From JAZKID01 sp965247525 (lineage in GTDB: Bacteria > Pseudomonadota > Alphaproteobacteria > Rhizobiales > UBA4765), in contig OZ252015.1 of assembly GCA_965247525.1 (NCBI GenBank), forward strand, positions 1,975,192 to 2,039,191: a DNA stretch of 64,000 nucleotides, read 5' to 3'. The position numbers were made by a program, and so were the translations under genes. Shown piece by piece: positions 16,886 to 26,290 of this stretch (positions are counted from its first letter, which is position 1; each line of letters starts with the position of its first letter). The notes below the pieces were generated by a model. That model made no database searches and had not been told where the DNA came from. It saw nothing but the letters and a program-made list of their open reading frames with translations.

Positions 16886-17317
16886 ATGACTGTCGGACTT
16901 ATTCTGGAAACAAAAGGCTTTGGTGTTGAATCAGCACGGCCTGACACGCTCATTTCCGATATTCTCGTCCAGCTCGAAGACAACAATATCGGCGCTATTG
17001 TCATCATGGATGCAAAAGAGCGCCTGATGGGCATTATCTCCGAGCGTGACATCGTCCGCGCGATGGCAGGCGGTGGCAAAAATGTCCTCTCCCAAAAAGC
17101 CAGCGCTTTGATGACAGAGCGGGTTGTCACCGCTTTGGAAAGCCAATCTGCTGCCGATGTGATGCGGATGATGACAGAGGGCAAATTCCGCCATGTGCCG
17201 ATTGTCCGTCAGGGCCAGCTTATCGGCCTGATTTCAATTGGCGATCTTGTAAAGCATCGCATCAGCCAACTCGAAACAGAAGCCGAAGCCTTCCGCCAAT
17301 ATATCAGGGCGGCTTAA
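16886..17317 (+). CDS. Two-CBS-domain protein
   Basis: The 143-residue protein is a Bateman module of two CBS domains (about residues 10-65 and 75-130): DILVQLEDNNIGAIVIMD...LMGIISERDIVRAM, then ADVMRMMTEGKFRHVPIV...LIGLISIGDLVKH. Stand-alone CBS proteins bind adenine nucleotides and regulate partner proteins; no partner is evident. The terminal helix RISQLETEAEAFRQYI is a short coiled coil. The stop overlaps the convergent patatin gene by four bases. Confidence 0.92.
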   Translation: MTVGLILETKGFGVESARPDTLISDILVQLEDNNIGAIVIMDAKERLMGIISERDIVRAMAGGGKNVLSQKASALMTERVVTALESQSAADVMRMMTEGKFRHVPIVRQGQLIGLISIGDLVKHRISQLETEAEAFRQYIRAA

Positions 17318-18303
17318 GACAGGGCCTGTTTTGCAGCCATAATTTCGGGGATCAGCTTATCGGCGCTGTCCCAGCCGATTGCGATGGCTTCCGCAGCTTT
17401 ATGAAATTCAAAAAGTCCGACATTCACCAGTCGCGGCGAGATGAGAATATCAGGTGGATCGCCGGCAAGGCGCGCCCGTGCAATCCGGTCTTGCGTAATA
17501 TTGAACGCTTCCAGCACGACACTAGAAATGCCCGGCGCACTTTCACCGCCGCCCAGAAGCTTGCGCCGAAAGGCGCGCTCTGTGCTGCCGCTGCCGGAGA
17601 GCCTGTCGCTGGTCTCCAATTTTTCAAGCTCATCATCAAGCGAACCCCCATCGGGGATAAGGCCGCCGCGGCCAAAACTGTCGGCATGCAATACGACCGC
17701 GATGACCAGATCGGCGCCATAAGCGCGGCAAACAGAGACAGGCGCAGGATTGACAAAGGCACCATCAATCAGCCAACGACCGCCAAGCTTTACAGGCGAA
17801 AAAATACCCGGCAGCGCGTAGGACGCCCGCATCGCATCGACAAGTGAGCCTTTTGACAGCCAGATCTCGTGGCCGGTTTTAAGCTCGGTGGCCACAGCAA
17901 CAAATTTGCGAGGAAGATTTTCAATTCGCTCGTCTACAAGATCTGTATCAAGAAGATGCGTGAGCTTGCGGCCGCCAATCAGGCCAGAGCCGCGAAGGGA
18001 AATATCAAGCAGGCTGAAAATCCGCCGCTTGGTCAGAGCGCGGGCAAAGGTCTCAAGCTGCGTAAGCTTTCCAGCAACATAACAGCCGCCAGCAAGCGCG
18101 CCAATGGACGTGCCCGCCACGATGTCGGGGACGATGCCCGCCGCATCGAGGCGTTTCAAAACCCCAAGATGTGCCCAGCCGCGCGCTGCACCACCGCCAA
18201 GTGCAAGACCGATTCGCAAAGGCTTTTTTTCTGGCTCAGGGGTTATGCCCTTGTCTTCGCCATTATCCTTTGCTCCAAACAGGAAGCTTAGTCCTTGCAG
18301 CAT
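17314..18303 (-). CDS. Patatin-like phospholipase
   Basis: The 329-residue protein has the patatin catalytic set: the oxyanion motif GGGAARG (residues 36-42), nucleophile Ser66 in GTSIGA and Asp180 in LIDGAFVNP. This is a Ser/Asp dyad lipid acyl hydrolase, cytosolic or membrane-associated; the bacterial group includes RssA-like proteins of unclear substrate. No signal peptide is evident. About 140 C-terminal residues extend past the catalytic core. It overlaps the CBS gene end. Confidence 0.9.
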   Translation of the reverse strand: MLQGLSFLFGAKDNGEDKGITPEPEKKPLRIGLALGGGAARGWAHLGVLKRLDAAGIVPDIVAGTSIGALAGGCYVAGKLTQLETFARALTKRRIFSLLDISLRGSGLIGGRKLTHLLDTDLVDERIENLPRKFVAVATELKTGHEIWLSKGSLVDAMRASYALPGIFSPVKLGGRWLIDGAFVNPAPVSVCRAYGADLVIAVVLHADSFGRGGLIPDGGSLDDELEKLETSDRLSGSGSTERAFRRKLLGGGESAPGISSVVLEAFNITQDRIARARLAGDPPDILISPRLVNVGLFEFHKAAEAIAIGWDSADKLIPEIMAAKQALS

Positions 18304-18431
18304 TGTGACGCTCGCCCTAAACCTTGGCTGGTTAACGCTTCCATATTAGCAGCCATTCATCACCGAAGGGTGAAAGCCATCTGCATGGCCTCAAACTGTC
18401 AGTCTACAACGTCTTAAGGGGGCGTGGAAAA

Positions 18432-19598
18432 TTGAACGATACAAATTTGGGTGCAGATCGAACACCGCAACAGATGCGTTGGCTTATCGTGCTTGCGCTG
18501 TTGGTGCTTGGCGCGGGTATTTATTATTATCGCAGCGGCAACACGCCCACCGCTCAACAAGGTCGCGGTATGAAAAACGGCCCGATTGTTGTCGATGTTA
18601 CGACAGTTCAACGCCGACCTATTTACAGTTCGATTACTGCCGTTGGAACACTCCTTGCTGATGAAAGCGTAACGCTGCGGCCGCAGGTTGCCGGTGTAAT
18701 TGAAAAGGCCTCTTTCAAGGAAGGCCAGGCCGTTGAAAAAGGCCAGTTGCTGATCCAGCTTGATGATGCAATCCAAGATGCCGAACTGAAACAAGCGCAA
18801 GCCAGCCTGACATTGGCGCGGGCAAATTTTGCGCGCGCACAGACATTAGGGCGCTCCGGCGCGGGCTCGCGACAAAGCGTGGAGCAAAGCCAGTCTGAAC
18901 TTGCCGTCTCGAATGCCAATGTCGCCGCGTCTCAAGCGCGGTTTGATAAAACACATATTGTGTCGCCCGTCAGCGGGCGGGCTGGTATTTTGCAGGTGAA
19001 TGTCGGCAACTCGGTTGCCATTGGCGACGCGCTGGTGACGGTTGAGACCACCGATCCGATGAAACTCAATTTTTCAGTGCCTGAAATCTTTCTACGCAAT
19101 CTTAAAACAGGCATGCCGGTGTCAATGACGATCGACGCGCTCGGCAAGCAGACTTTTGATGGTACAATCAGCGTCATCAGCCCTTATGCCGATGCTGCGA
19201 CACGGTCCCTTCAGTTGCGTGCGCGTTTTGACAACAAGCAGGACAAGCTGCGCTCCGGGCTCTTTGCGCGCGTCGATATTGACCTGAAAGACGCCAGCCC
19301 GCCTCTGGCCATTCCCGAAACAGCGATCGTGCCGCTTGGCGACCAGAACTTTGTTTATGTTGTTGCAGACGGCAAAGCCGCTAAAAAACCGGTGACGACA
19401 GGCTTGCGCCATGAAGGTTTTGCCGAAGTGGTGTCCGGAATTGGTGAGAATGATGTTGTTGTTGTCGCCGGACAGATGAAACTGAAGGATGGCTCTCAAG
19501 TTGAAATTCGTCAAAAACCGGCTGCAGCAGCAATGCCGGCTTCTTCTGCAACACCTGCTGCCCCTGCCACGCCTGCCGCGCCTCCTTCACAAAAATGA
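18432..19598 (+). CDS. RND efflux periplasmic adaptor (membrane fusion protein)
   Basis: The 388-residue protein has one N-terminal membrane anchor (about residues 15-33) instead of a lipobox, a barrel-sandwich lipoyl domain (VAGVIEKASFKEGQAVEKGQ), an alpha-hairpin (residues 115-155) and beta-barrel strands. The tail is Ala/Pro rich. It links the inner-membrane pump to an outer-membrane channel, which is not encoded here. It starts at a TTG preceded by AAGGGGG with nine-base spacing; an ATG at 18474 is the alternative. ATGA overlap with the pump gene. Confidence 0.9.
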   Translation: MNDTNLGADRTPQQMRWLIVLALLVLGAGIYYYRSGNTPTAQQGRGMKNGPIVVDVTTVQRRPIYSSITAVGTLLADESVTLRPQVAGVIEKASFKEGQAVEKGQLLIQLDDAIQDAELKQAQASLTLARANFARAQTLGRSGAGSRQSVEQSQSELAVSNANVAASQARFDKTHIVSPVSGRAGILQVNVGNSVAIGDALVTVETTDPMKLNFSVPEIFLRNLKTGMPVSMTIDALGKQTFDGTISVISPYADAATRSLQLRARFDNKQDKLRSGLFARVDIDLKDASPPLAIPETAIVPLGDQNFVYVVADGKAAKKPVTTGLRHEGFAEVVSGIGENDVVVVAGQMKLKDGSQVEIRQKPAAAAMPASSATPAAPATPAAPPSQK

Positions 19599-22500
19599 CG
19601 CTTCCCGAATTTTGCATCCGCAGGCCGGTTGCGGCCATCGTCATCAACCTGCTGCTTGTGCTTGTTGGTGTTGTCAGTTTTCAGCGTTTGTCGGTGCGCG
19701 AATATCCGCTTGTCGATGCCACCAGCATTTCTGTGTCTGTCTCTTATGCCGGCGCGGGGCCGGATATCATGGAAGCGCAGGTGACAAAGCCGATTGAAGA
19801 CCAGCTTGCTGGTTTAGAAGGCATTGATTATGTGACCTCGTCTTCACGTTTCGGATCGACGCGCATCAGCGCCAACTTTAAACTTGGGCGCGACCCGGAC
19901 AGCGCCGCTGCCGATGTGCGCGACAGGGTGGCGCGTGTGCGCGGACAGCTCCCCGATGACGTTGACGAACCCGTGATCGCAAAAACGGAAGCGGATGCGC
20001 AGCCGATTATTTACATTTCATTTTCAAGCGACCGCGCCAGCGCACTCGACGTGTCCGATTATGCCGACACGGTGGTGCGGCCACGGCTTGAAAACATTTC
20101 CGGCGTCTCCAGCATTGACCTGAATGGCGAGCGGCGTTTTTCGATGCGCGTCTGGCTCGACCGCGACAAGCTCGCGGCCTACAGCCTTTCAACACAGGAT
20201 GTTGAAACGGCCATCAAAGGCCAGAACCTGCAGCTGCCATCGGGGCGCGTTGAAAGCCAGCAGCGCGAATTTTCGGTGTTGGTGAGCAGTGATCTGCAAA
20301 CGGCCGAGCAGTTTCGAAACATCGTTGTGAAATCGGACAAGGGGACACAGGTTCATCTTGGCGATGTCGCACGTGTTGAGCTGGGCCCTGTCGATGAGCG
20401 TGTCATCACCCGCCTGAACGGCGAACAAGCTGTCACGCTTGCGGTTGTGCGTAACGCCACGGCCAATCCGCTGGACATTTCGCGCGACCTCAAAGCCAAA
20501 TTGCCCGAAATTGAAAAAGCATTGCCAGAGGGTATGAGTCTGCAGATCGGTTATGACACCACACTGTTCATTTCTGAATCGATCAAGGCTGTTCAGGAAG
20601 CGATTTTAGAGGCTGTCGGCCTTGTTGTTCTGGTTATCCTGTTTTTTCTGCGCTCATTCCGCGCCACTCTTATTCCGCTGATTGCCATTCCGATTTCGCT
20701 GATCGGCACCTGCGCCATCATGTATGCCTCGGGTTTTAGTATTAATACGCTTACCTTGCTGGCTTTCGTGCTCGCCATTGGTCTCGTGGTCGATGACGCG
20801 ATCGTGGTCTTGGAAAACATTTCGCGCTATCTTGAACAGGGTCTCTCACCACTTGCCGCTGCATTGAAAGGCGCACGTGAAATCGTCTTTGCGATTATCG
20901 GCATGACGATTACGCTTGCGGCCGTGTTCACGCCAATTGCCTTCTCATCGGGCATAACGGGAAAACTGTTCACCGAGTTTGCGCTGACACTTGCGGGCGC
21001 TGTTCTTGTTTCGGGCCTGATTGCCCTGACACTAACGCCTGTTCTTTGCGCCAAAATTTTAAAAGGCGGGCACGCCGAAACACCTTTTTATAAAAAGACA
21101 GAGCGATATTTCGTTGCCGTTATTTCGGGTTATCGCCGGCTTTTGTCGCGCGTGTTGGATTTCCGGATGTTTATTGCGCTGGGTCTGGCTGTGACAGCGG
21201 GTCTTACCGTATACATGATGCTGCATATGCAGAGCGAGCTTGCGCCACTTGAAGACCGCAATATTGTTTTCAGTATTATTTCAGGGCCTGACGGCGCGAC
21301 GATTGATTATACATCGCGCTATATGGATGAAATTGAAGCGATTTACGCAAAAATTCCAGAGCGCTTGAAAACATTTACAATCACAGGTGCGCGCGGCGAT
21401 GTATCGGGTGGTTTTGCAATCTTGACGTTGAAGCCATGGAGCGAGCGCAGCCGCAGCCAGTTCGACATTACAAACAGTTTGTTCGGCCAGTTGGGCCGCG
21501 TCACGGGTGTCAATGCGTTTCCAACAAATCTGCCGTCATTGGGGCAGCGCGGTTTAGGGCGTCCCGTCAGCTTCGTGTTGCAGACAACAGGCAGCTATGA
21601 CGATCTGCAAAAGACGCTAGATGCAATGATGGAAAAGATGACGGCGTCAGGTCTTTTTCTGGGGCCGGATTCAGACCTTCGTCTGTCGTCTCCGCAGCTT
21701 CGTGTCGATGTTGACCGCGAAAAAATCCTAAGCCTCGGCCTGAAAGTTGAAGACGTGGCGCAGACATTGCAGACGATGTTAGCTGGCCGCACCGTTACAC
21801 GTTTTGAACGCGACGGAAAACAATATGATGTAATCGTCAAAGTGGCAGATGCGGAGCGTACTACGCCTTCTGATATTTCGCGCCTTTTTGTGAAAACCCC
21901 GCGCGGCGACATGGTGCAGCTGGCAAATATTGTTGCGGTAAAAGAAGATGTGCAGCCGCGCGAGTTGAACCATTTCAACAAGCTGCGTTCGGCCACAATC
22001 AGCGCCAATCTGAGCCCCGGCGTTGGCATGGGTGCGGCAGTTTCATTTCTGCAAAGCGCCGTTCAAGGCTTGAACAATCCTGCATTGCTTTATGACTATT
22101 CCGGCCAGACACGCGACTTCGTAACAACAAGCTCCGATTTGATTGGAATTTTCGTGCTCGGCCTGATGTTTATTTATCTGGTGCTGGCCGCACAGTTTGA
22201 AAGTTTCATCGACCCGCTGATTATTCTTCTGTCTGTTCCGCTGGCACTGTTCGGCGCAATTTTAACGCTCTTCTTCTTTGGCGGTACGCTGAACATTTAC
22301 AGCCAGATCGGCCTTCTCAGCCTGATCGGGCTTTTGGCCAAGCACGGTATTCTCATAGTGGAGTTTGCAAACCACGAGCTTCAGCAGGGCAAGGACAAAT
22401 GGTCAGCGATTGTTGAGGCGGCAAGCCTGCGTCTGCGCCCTATTCTGATGACCACTTTCGCCATGGTTCTTGGTGCGTTTCCGCTGGCATTTGCCCGCGG

Positions 22501-22636
22501 TGCAGGCGCAATGTCACAACAGCAGATCGGTCTTGCGATTGTTGGTGGCTTGAGCATCGGCACACTTTTAACGCTGTTTGTTGTGCCAAGCCTTTATGTT
22601 CTTTTGAAGCGCGTGCCGCGAACGGATCAGGCGTGA
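19595..22636 (+). CDS. RND family multidrug efflux transporter, inner-membrane pump
   Basis: The 1013-residue protein matches the AcrB/MexB family in length and layout: a first helix, a large periplasmic porter domain, helices 2-6, a second periplasmic loop and helices 8-12. The proton relay sequence AIGLVVDDAIVVLENI, holding the paired Asp of helix 4, is intact, as is the repeat of this fold near the C terminus (LIGLLAKHGILIVEFAN). Substrates are not predictable. It is cotranscribed with its adaptor and overlaps the following IscU-like gene (GTGA at 22633-22636). Confidence 0.94.
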   Translation: MTLPEFCIRRPVAAIVINLLLVLVGVVSFQRLSVREYPLVDATSISVSVSYAGAGPDIMEAQVTKPIEDQLAGLEGIDYVTSSSRFGSTRISANFKLGRDPDSAAADVRDRVARVRGQLPDDVDEPVIAKTEADAQPIIYISFSSDRASALDVSDYADTVVRPRLENISGVSSIDLNGERRFSMRVWLDRDKLAAYSLSTQDVETAIKGQNLQLPSGRVESQQREFSVLVSSDLQTAEQFRNIVVKSDKGTQVHLGDVARVELGPVDERVITRLNGEQAVTLAVVRNATANPLDISRDLKAKLPEIEKALPEGMSLQIGYDTTLFISESIKAVQEAILEAVGLVVLVILFFLRSFRATLIPLIAIPISLIGTCAIMYASGFSINTLTLLAFVLAIGLVVDDAIVVLENISRYLEQGLSPLAAALKGAREIVFAIIGMTITLAAVFTPIAFSSGITGKLFTEFALTLAGAVLVSGLIALTLTPVLCAKILKGGHAETPFYKKTERYFVAVISGYRRLLSRVLDFRMFIALGLAVTAGLTVYMMLHMQSELAPLEDRNIVFSIISGPDGATIDYTSRYMDEIEAIYAKIPERLKTFTITGARGDVSGGFAILTLKPWSERSRSQFDITNSLFGQLGRVTGVNAFPTNLPSLGQRGLGRPVSFVLQTTGSYDDLQKTLDAMMEKMTASGLFLGPDSDLRLSSPQLRVDVDREKILSLGLKVEDVAQTLQTMLAGRTVTRFERDGKQYDVIVKVADAERTTPSDISRLFVKTPRGDMVQLANIVAVKEDVQPRELNHFNKLRSATISANLSPGVGMGAAVSFLQSAVQGLNNPALLYDYSGQTRDFVTTSSDLIGIFVLGLMFIYLVLAAQFESFIDPLIILLSVPLALFGAILTLFFFGGTLNIYSQIGLLSLIGLLAKHGILIVEFANHELQQGKDKWSAIVEAASLRLRPILMTTFAMVLGAFPLAFARGAGAMSQQQIGLAIVGGLSIGTLLTLFVVPSLYVLLKRVPRTDQA

Positions 22637-23055
22637 GCGAACTTTACGTGCAAGACCTGCTCGACCTGTGCGCCGATGTGCCGCGTCTTGGCCGGCTTGA
22701 AAAGCCTGATGGAACCGCAACCTGCTACGCCAAGCTCTGCGGTTCGACAATTACTGTCGATGTAAAACTCCAGGATGGTAAAGTTATCGATTTTGCCCAT
22801 CAAATTGAGGCCTGTGCGCTTGGCAAAGCTGCGGCGTCTTATCTCGCGCGCCATGTGGTCGGCCAATCCTTGGAGACGTTGAGAGCGCTTCGCACAAGCA
22901 TGCATGTCATGCTGGAAAAGAACGGCGCGCCGCCGACAGGCGAGTGGGGCGGCTTAAAAATTTTTGAGAGCGTGCGTGATTACCCGGAGCGCTGGGCGTC
23001 CACCTTGCTGGCATTTGATACAACAGTTGCGGCCATTGAAAATGCACACAAGTGA
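22633..23055 (+). CDS. IscU/NifU-like scaffold-fold protein with a missing third Cys
   Basis: The 140-residue protein has the IscU fold signature: Cys36 in LCGSTITVDVKL and Cys61 in EACALGKAAAS. In canonical IscU the third cluster Cys is in an RxxC motif near the C terminus; here the position after Arg120 is Ser123 (RWAS). It may therefore be a divergent branch that does not assemble clusters in the usual way. It starts with GTG overlapping the pump stop. The next gene, yidD, overlaps it by four bases; the block leads towards thrS, an order I recall in other Alphaproteobacteria. Confidence 0.82.
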   Translation: MSELYVQDLLDLCADVPRLGRLEKPDGTATCYAKLCGSTITVDVKLQDGKVIDFAHQIEACALGKAAASYLARHVVGQSLETLRALRTSMHVMLEKNGAPPTGEWGGLKIFESVRDYPERWASTLLAFDTTVAAIENAHK

Positions 23056-23264
23056 TTAAATTTTTAGCAGCCTTACCCGTATACATCTATCGAAATACAT
23101 TGAAAGCTTTTGTCGGCCATCATTGCCGGTTTGATCCCAGCTGCTCAGCCTACACGCTGGAAGCTATCGAAAAACATGGCGCGATAAAAGGCTGGTGGCT
23201 TGCGCTAAAACGCCTGTCGCGTTGTCGCCCCGGCGGTGGCAGCGGCTATGATCCGGTTCCATAA
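23052..23264 (+). CDS. yidD: Membrane protein insertion efficiency factor
   Basis: The 70-residue protein is a clear YidD: an N-terminal amphipathic helix (IKFLAALPVYIYRNTLKAFV) and the core CRFDPSCSAYTLEAIEKHG followed by KRLSRCRPGG, with conserved Cys residues. YidD is membrane-peripheral and assists YidC-dependent insertion. It starts with GTG and ends two bases before the ATG of the alpha/beta hydrolase gene. Confidence 0.94.
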   Translation: MIKFLAALPVYIYRNTLKAFVGHHCRFDPSCSAYTLEAIEKHGAIKGWWLALKRLSRCRPGGGSGYDPVP

Positions 23265-24143
23265 ATGATGCCAATCCGCCACAGCATTGATGTTGCAAAT
23301 TTTGCTGATGCCGTAGGTACGCATAAAATTATTTTTTACGAGTATGGGCCAGCAACGGGCCGACCGCTTGTTTGTGTTCACGGCTTGAGACGCAATGCCC
23401 ATGATTTCGACCTGCTGGCCGAAGCACTGGCGGCTAAAAACTATCGGGTCTTGACGCTTTCAATGGCGGGGCGCGGCGAATCTGAATGGCTCGAAGATCC
23501 CGCCGGCTACAACAATCTTGCTTATGTTCAAGACTGCCTTCAAATTCTCGACCAGTTTAATCTTCGCCACGTTGATTGGATAGGCACGTCAATGGGCGGC
23601 ATGATTGCGATGCTGCTCGCAAGCCAGCATCCTGGCTCCATTGGCAGACTTGTGCTCAATGACATCGGTGCGCGCATCAGCAGCCAAGCTTTAAAACGTA
23701 TTTTCGCTTATGTCAGCGAAGCGCCGGAAGGTTTTGCAAATTATGAGGAGGCAGAGCATTATCTGCGTGCGACAAGTACGTCTTTTGGTGTGACAGACCC
23801 AGCATTATGGCGGCGCTTTGTCGACCAATCGCTGACCGCCAAGTCCGACGGAACATTTATTATGAGCTATGATCCAAAAATTATGGATCCCGTGCGGCTT
23901 GCGACCAAAAATTTCACGGACATTGGAGACATTGATTTATTTCCACTCTGGGAAACAATACAAATTCCCACGCTTATTTTGCGTGGCGAACAATCGGATG
24001 TTCTCAGCTTTGAGACTGTCGAGCACATGCTGGCCACAAACCCCAAAGCGTCTAGCGTGATGATTAAGGGCGTCGGTCATGCCCCCGCTTTGATGTCCAA
24101 AGACCAGATTTCGTTGATAGAAGACTGGCTTGCCAAATCATAA
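23265..24143 (+). CDS. Alpha/beta hydrolase
   Basis: The 292-residue protein shows an HGL oxyanion strand (VCVHGLRRNAHDFDLLAEAL), the nucleophile elbow GTSMGGMIA, the motif LVLNDIGA, a C-terminal Asp in RGEQSDVLS and His in GVGHAPAL. The substrate is unknown, and esterase or lactonase is possible. It begins at two adjacent ATG codons, immediately after yidD, and it is the last gene of the efflux-scaffold-yidD run before the 77-base gap to thrS. Confidence 0.87.
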   Translation: MMPIRHSIDVANFADAVGTHKIIFYEYGPATGRPLVCVHGLRRNAHDFDLLAEALAAKNYRVLTLSMAGRGESEWLEDPAGYNNLAYVQDCLQILDQFNLRHVDWIGTSMGGMIAMLLASQHPGSIGRLVLNDIGARISSQALKRIFAYVSEAPEGFANYEEAEHYLRATSTSFGVTDPALWRRFVDQSLTAKSDGTFIMSYDPKIMDPVRLATKNFTDIGDIDLFPLWETIQIPTLILRGEQSDVLSFETVEHMLATNPKASSVMIKGVGHAPALMSKDQISLIEDWLAKS

Positions 24144-24220
24144 CTTGCAAAACAGTGGCCGCTCATTCTATTAAATCATGATAGCAGCTTACCCGCCTTG
24201 TTTGCGGGAGTGAGGACAAC

Positions 24221-26290
24221 ATGATCGAGATTACGTTCCCCGATGGCGCGGTGCGCTCTTTCGCCGAAAACATTACGGGTATGGATATTGCGAAGGGCAT
24301 CTCTCCCTCGCTCGCCAAGCGCACTGTCGCAATGGCAATAGATGGCGAGGTCTGCGATCTCAACGATCCGATTCAGAAAAATGTCAAACTTGAATTCATT
24401 GGCCGCGATGATCCGCGCGCGCTTGAGCTTATTCGCCATGACGCGGCGCACGTGATGGCGGAAGCTGTGCAGACATTGTTTCCCGGCACACAGGTGACGA
24501 TCGGCCCCGTTATTGAAAACGGTTTCTTTTATGACTTTGCCCGCAACCAGCCGTTTACACCTGATGATTTCGAAGCCATTGAGAAAAAGATGCGCGAGAT
24601 TATCCAGCGCAACGCGCCGTTTACAAAACAGGTCTGGAGCCGCGAGAAAACCAAGCAGGTGTTTCGCGACAAAGGTGAAAGTTACAAAGTTGAACTTGTC
24701 GATGCGATTCCCGGCAATGAAGACATTAAGATTTACAATCAGGGTGACTGGTTCGATTTGTGCCGCGGCCCGCATATGGTCTCGACGGGGCAGATCGGCA
24801 GCGCTTTCAAACTTTTGAAGGTTGCCGGCGCCTATTGGCGCGGTGACAGCAATAACGCGATGCTGACACGCATCTATGCGACAGCCTTTGCCACTGATGA
24901 AGATTTGAAAACCTATCTTCGTCAGGTTGAAGAGGCTGAAAAGCGCGACCACCGCAAGCTTGGCCGCGAAATGGACCTCTTTCATTTTCAGGACGAGGGC
25001 CCTGGTGCGGTGTTCTGGCATTCAAAAGGCTGGACGCTTTTTCAGGAGCTGGTTGCTTATATGCGCCGCCGCCTGCGCCCGCTCGGCTATGAAGAGGTCA
25101 ACGCGCCTCTGGTGCTCGACAAATCGCTTTGGGAAACATCGGGACACTGGGGCTGGTTTCGCGAAAACATGTTTATGGCCTGCTGCGCTGGCGAGGACGA
25201 GCATGACAACCGCACTTACGCCATCAAACCAATGAATTGCCCCGGCCATGTGCAGATTTTTAAACATGGGTTAAAAAGCTATCGTGACCTTCCGATCAAG
25301 CTGTCGGAGTTTGGTATCGTTCACCGTTATGAACCATCAGGTGCGCTACACGGGCTGATGCGCGTGCGCGCGTTTACCCAAGACGATGCGCATGTCTTCT
25401 GTACGCAAGAGCAAATGGCAGACGAATGCTTGAAGATCAACGACCTGATCTTGTCGACCTACAAAGATTTTGGCTTTGAAAACATTGTGGTGAAATTATC
25501 GACACGCCCTGAAAAGCGCGTGGGCACAGACGCGATGTGGGACGAGGCGGAAGCCGTGATGACGCGCGTGCTGAAACAAATCGAAGACCAGTCGGGCGGA
25601 ACCATCAAAACGGGCATCAATCCGGGTGAGGGTGCTTTTTACGGTCCAAAATTTGAATATGTTCTGCGCGATGCCATCGGCCGAGACTGGCAATGCGGCA
25701 CAACGCAGGTTGATTTCAATCTGCCGGAACGTTTTGGCGCGTTTTACATCGGCGCCGACGGAGACAAACATATTCCTGTGATGATCCACCGCGCCATTTG
25801 CGGCTCGATGGAGCGTTTTACGGGAATTGTTCTTGAGCATACGGCAGGACATTTGCCGCTATGGCTGGCGCCGGTGCAAGCGGTTGTTTGCTCGATTACA
25901 GAAGAGGCCGAGGCTTACGGGCGCGAAGTGATGGCGGCCTGCATCAAGGCAGGGCTTCGTGTGACATCAGATTTCCGCAACGAAAAAATCAATTACAAGG
26001 TGCGTGAGCATTCGCTCGCCAAAGTGCCCGTACTTCTTGTTGTTGGCAAAAAAGAAGCGGAAGAGCGCAGCGTCAATATCCGCCGTTTGGGTTCACAAGA
26101 CCAGACACCGATGTCACTCGACGCAGCGCTGCGTGCTTTGCAGGAAGAAGCGGTTCCAGCGGACATCAAGCGAACAAGCATTAAGCCCGCTCAAATAGAC
26201 TTTGAAACTTTGGAAGCTGGATCAGTAGAATTCGTGGATAAAGTTAGCAATTTTAATATAGCTACAAACGAGCAGAAGGATCGCGCGTAA
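24221..26290 (+). CDS. thrS: Threonyl-tRNA synthetase
   Basis: The 689-residue enzyme charges tRNA-Thr. Order of domains: N-terminal TGS domain (residues 1-60), editing domain with HDAAHVMAE (HxxxH), class II catalytic core with KPMNCPGHVQIFKHG, YRDLPIKLSEFG and a central HRYEPSGALHGL, then the anticodon-binding domain. The protein is longer at the C terminus by about 30 polar residues. The start is supported by a GAGG-like site (TGAGGACA) before ATG. Length otherwise fits the family. Confidence 0.97.
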   Translation: MIEITFPDGAVRSFAENITGMDIAKGISPSLAKRTVAMAIDGEVCDLNDPIQKNVKLEFIGRDDPRALELIRHDAAHVMAEAVQTLFPGTQVTIGPVIENGFFYDFARNQPFTPDDFEAIEKKMREIIQRNAPFTKQVWSREKTKQVFRDKGESYKVELVDAIPGNEDIKIYNQGDWFDLCRGPHMVSTGQIGSAFKLLKVAGAYWRGDSNNAMLTRIYATAFATDEDLKTYLRQVEEAEKRDHRKLGREMDLFHFQDEGPGAVFWHSKGWTLFQELVAYMRRRLRPLGYEEVNAPLVLDKSLWETSGHWGWFRENMFMACCAGEDEHDNRTYAIKPMNCPGHVQIFKHGLKSYRDLPIKLSEFGIVHRYEPSGALHGLMRVRAFTQDDAHVFCTQEQMADECLKINDLILSTYKDFGFENIVVKLSTRPEKRVGTDAMWDEAEAVMTRVLKQIEDQSGGTIKTGINPGEGAFYGPKFEYVLRDAIGRDWQCGTTQVDFNLPERFGAFYIGADGDKHIPVMIHRAICGSMERFTGIVLEHTAGHLPLWLAPVQAVVCSITEEAEAYGREVMAACIKAGLRVTSDFRNEKINYKVREHSLAKVPVLLVVGKKEAEERSVNIRRLGSQDQTPMSLDAALRALQEEAVPADIKRTSIKPAQIDFETLEAGSVEFVDKVSNFNIATNEQKDRA

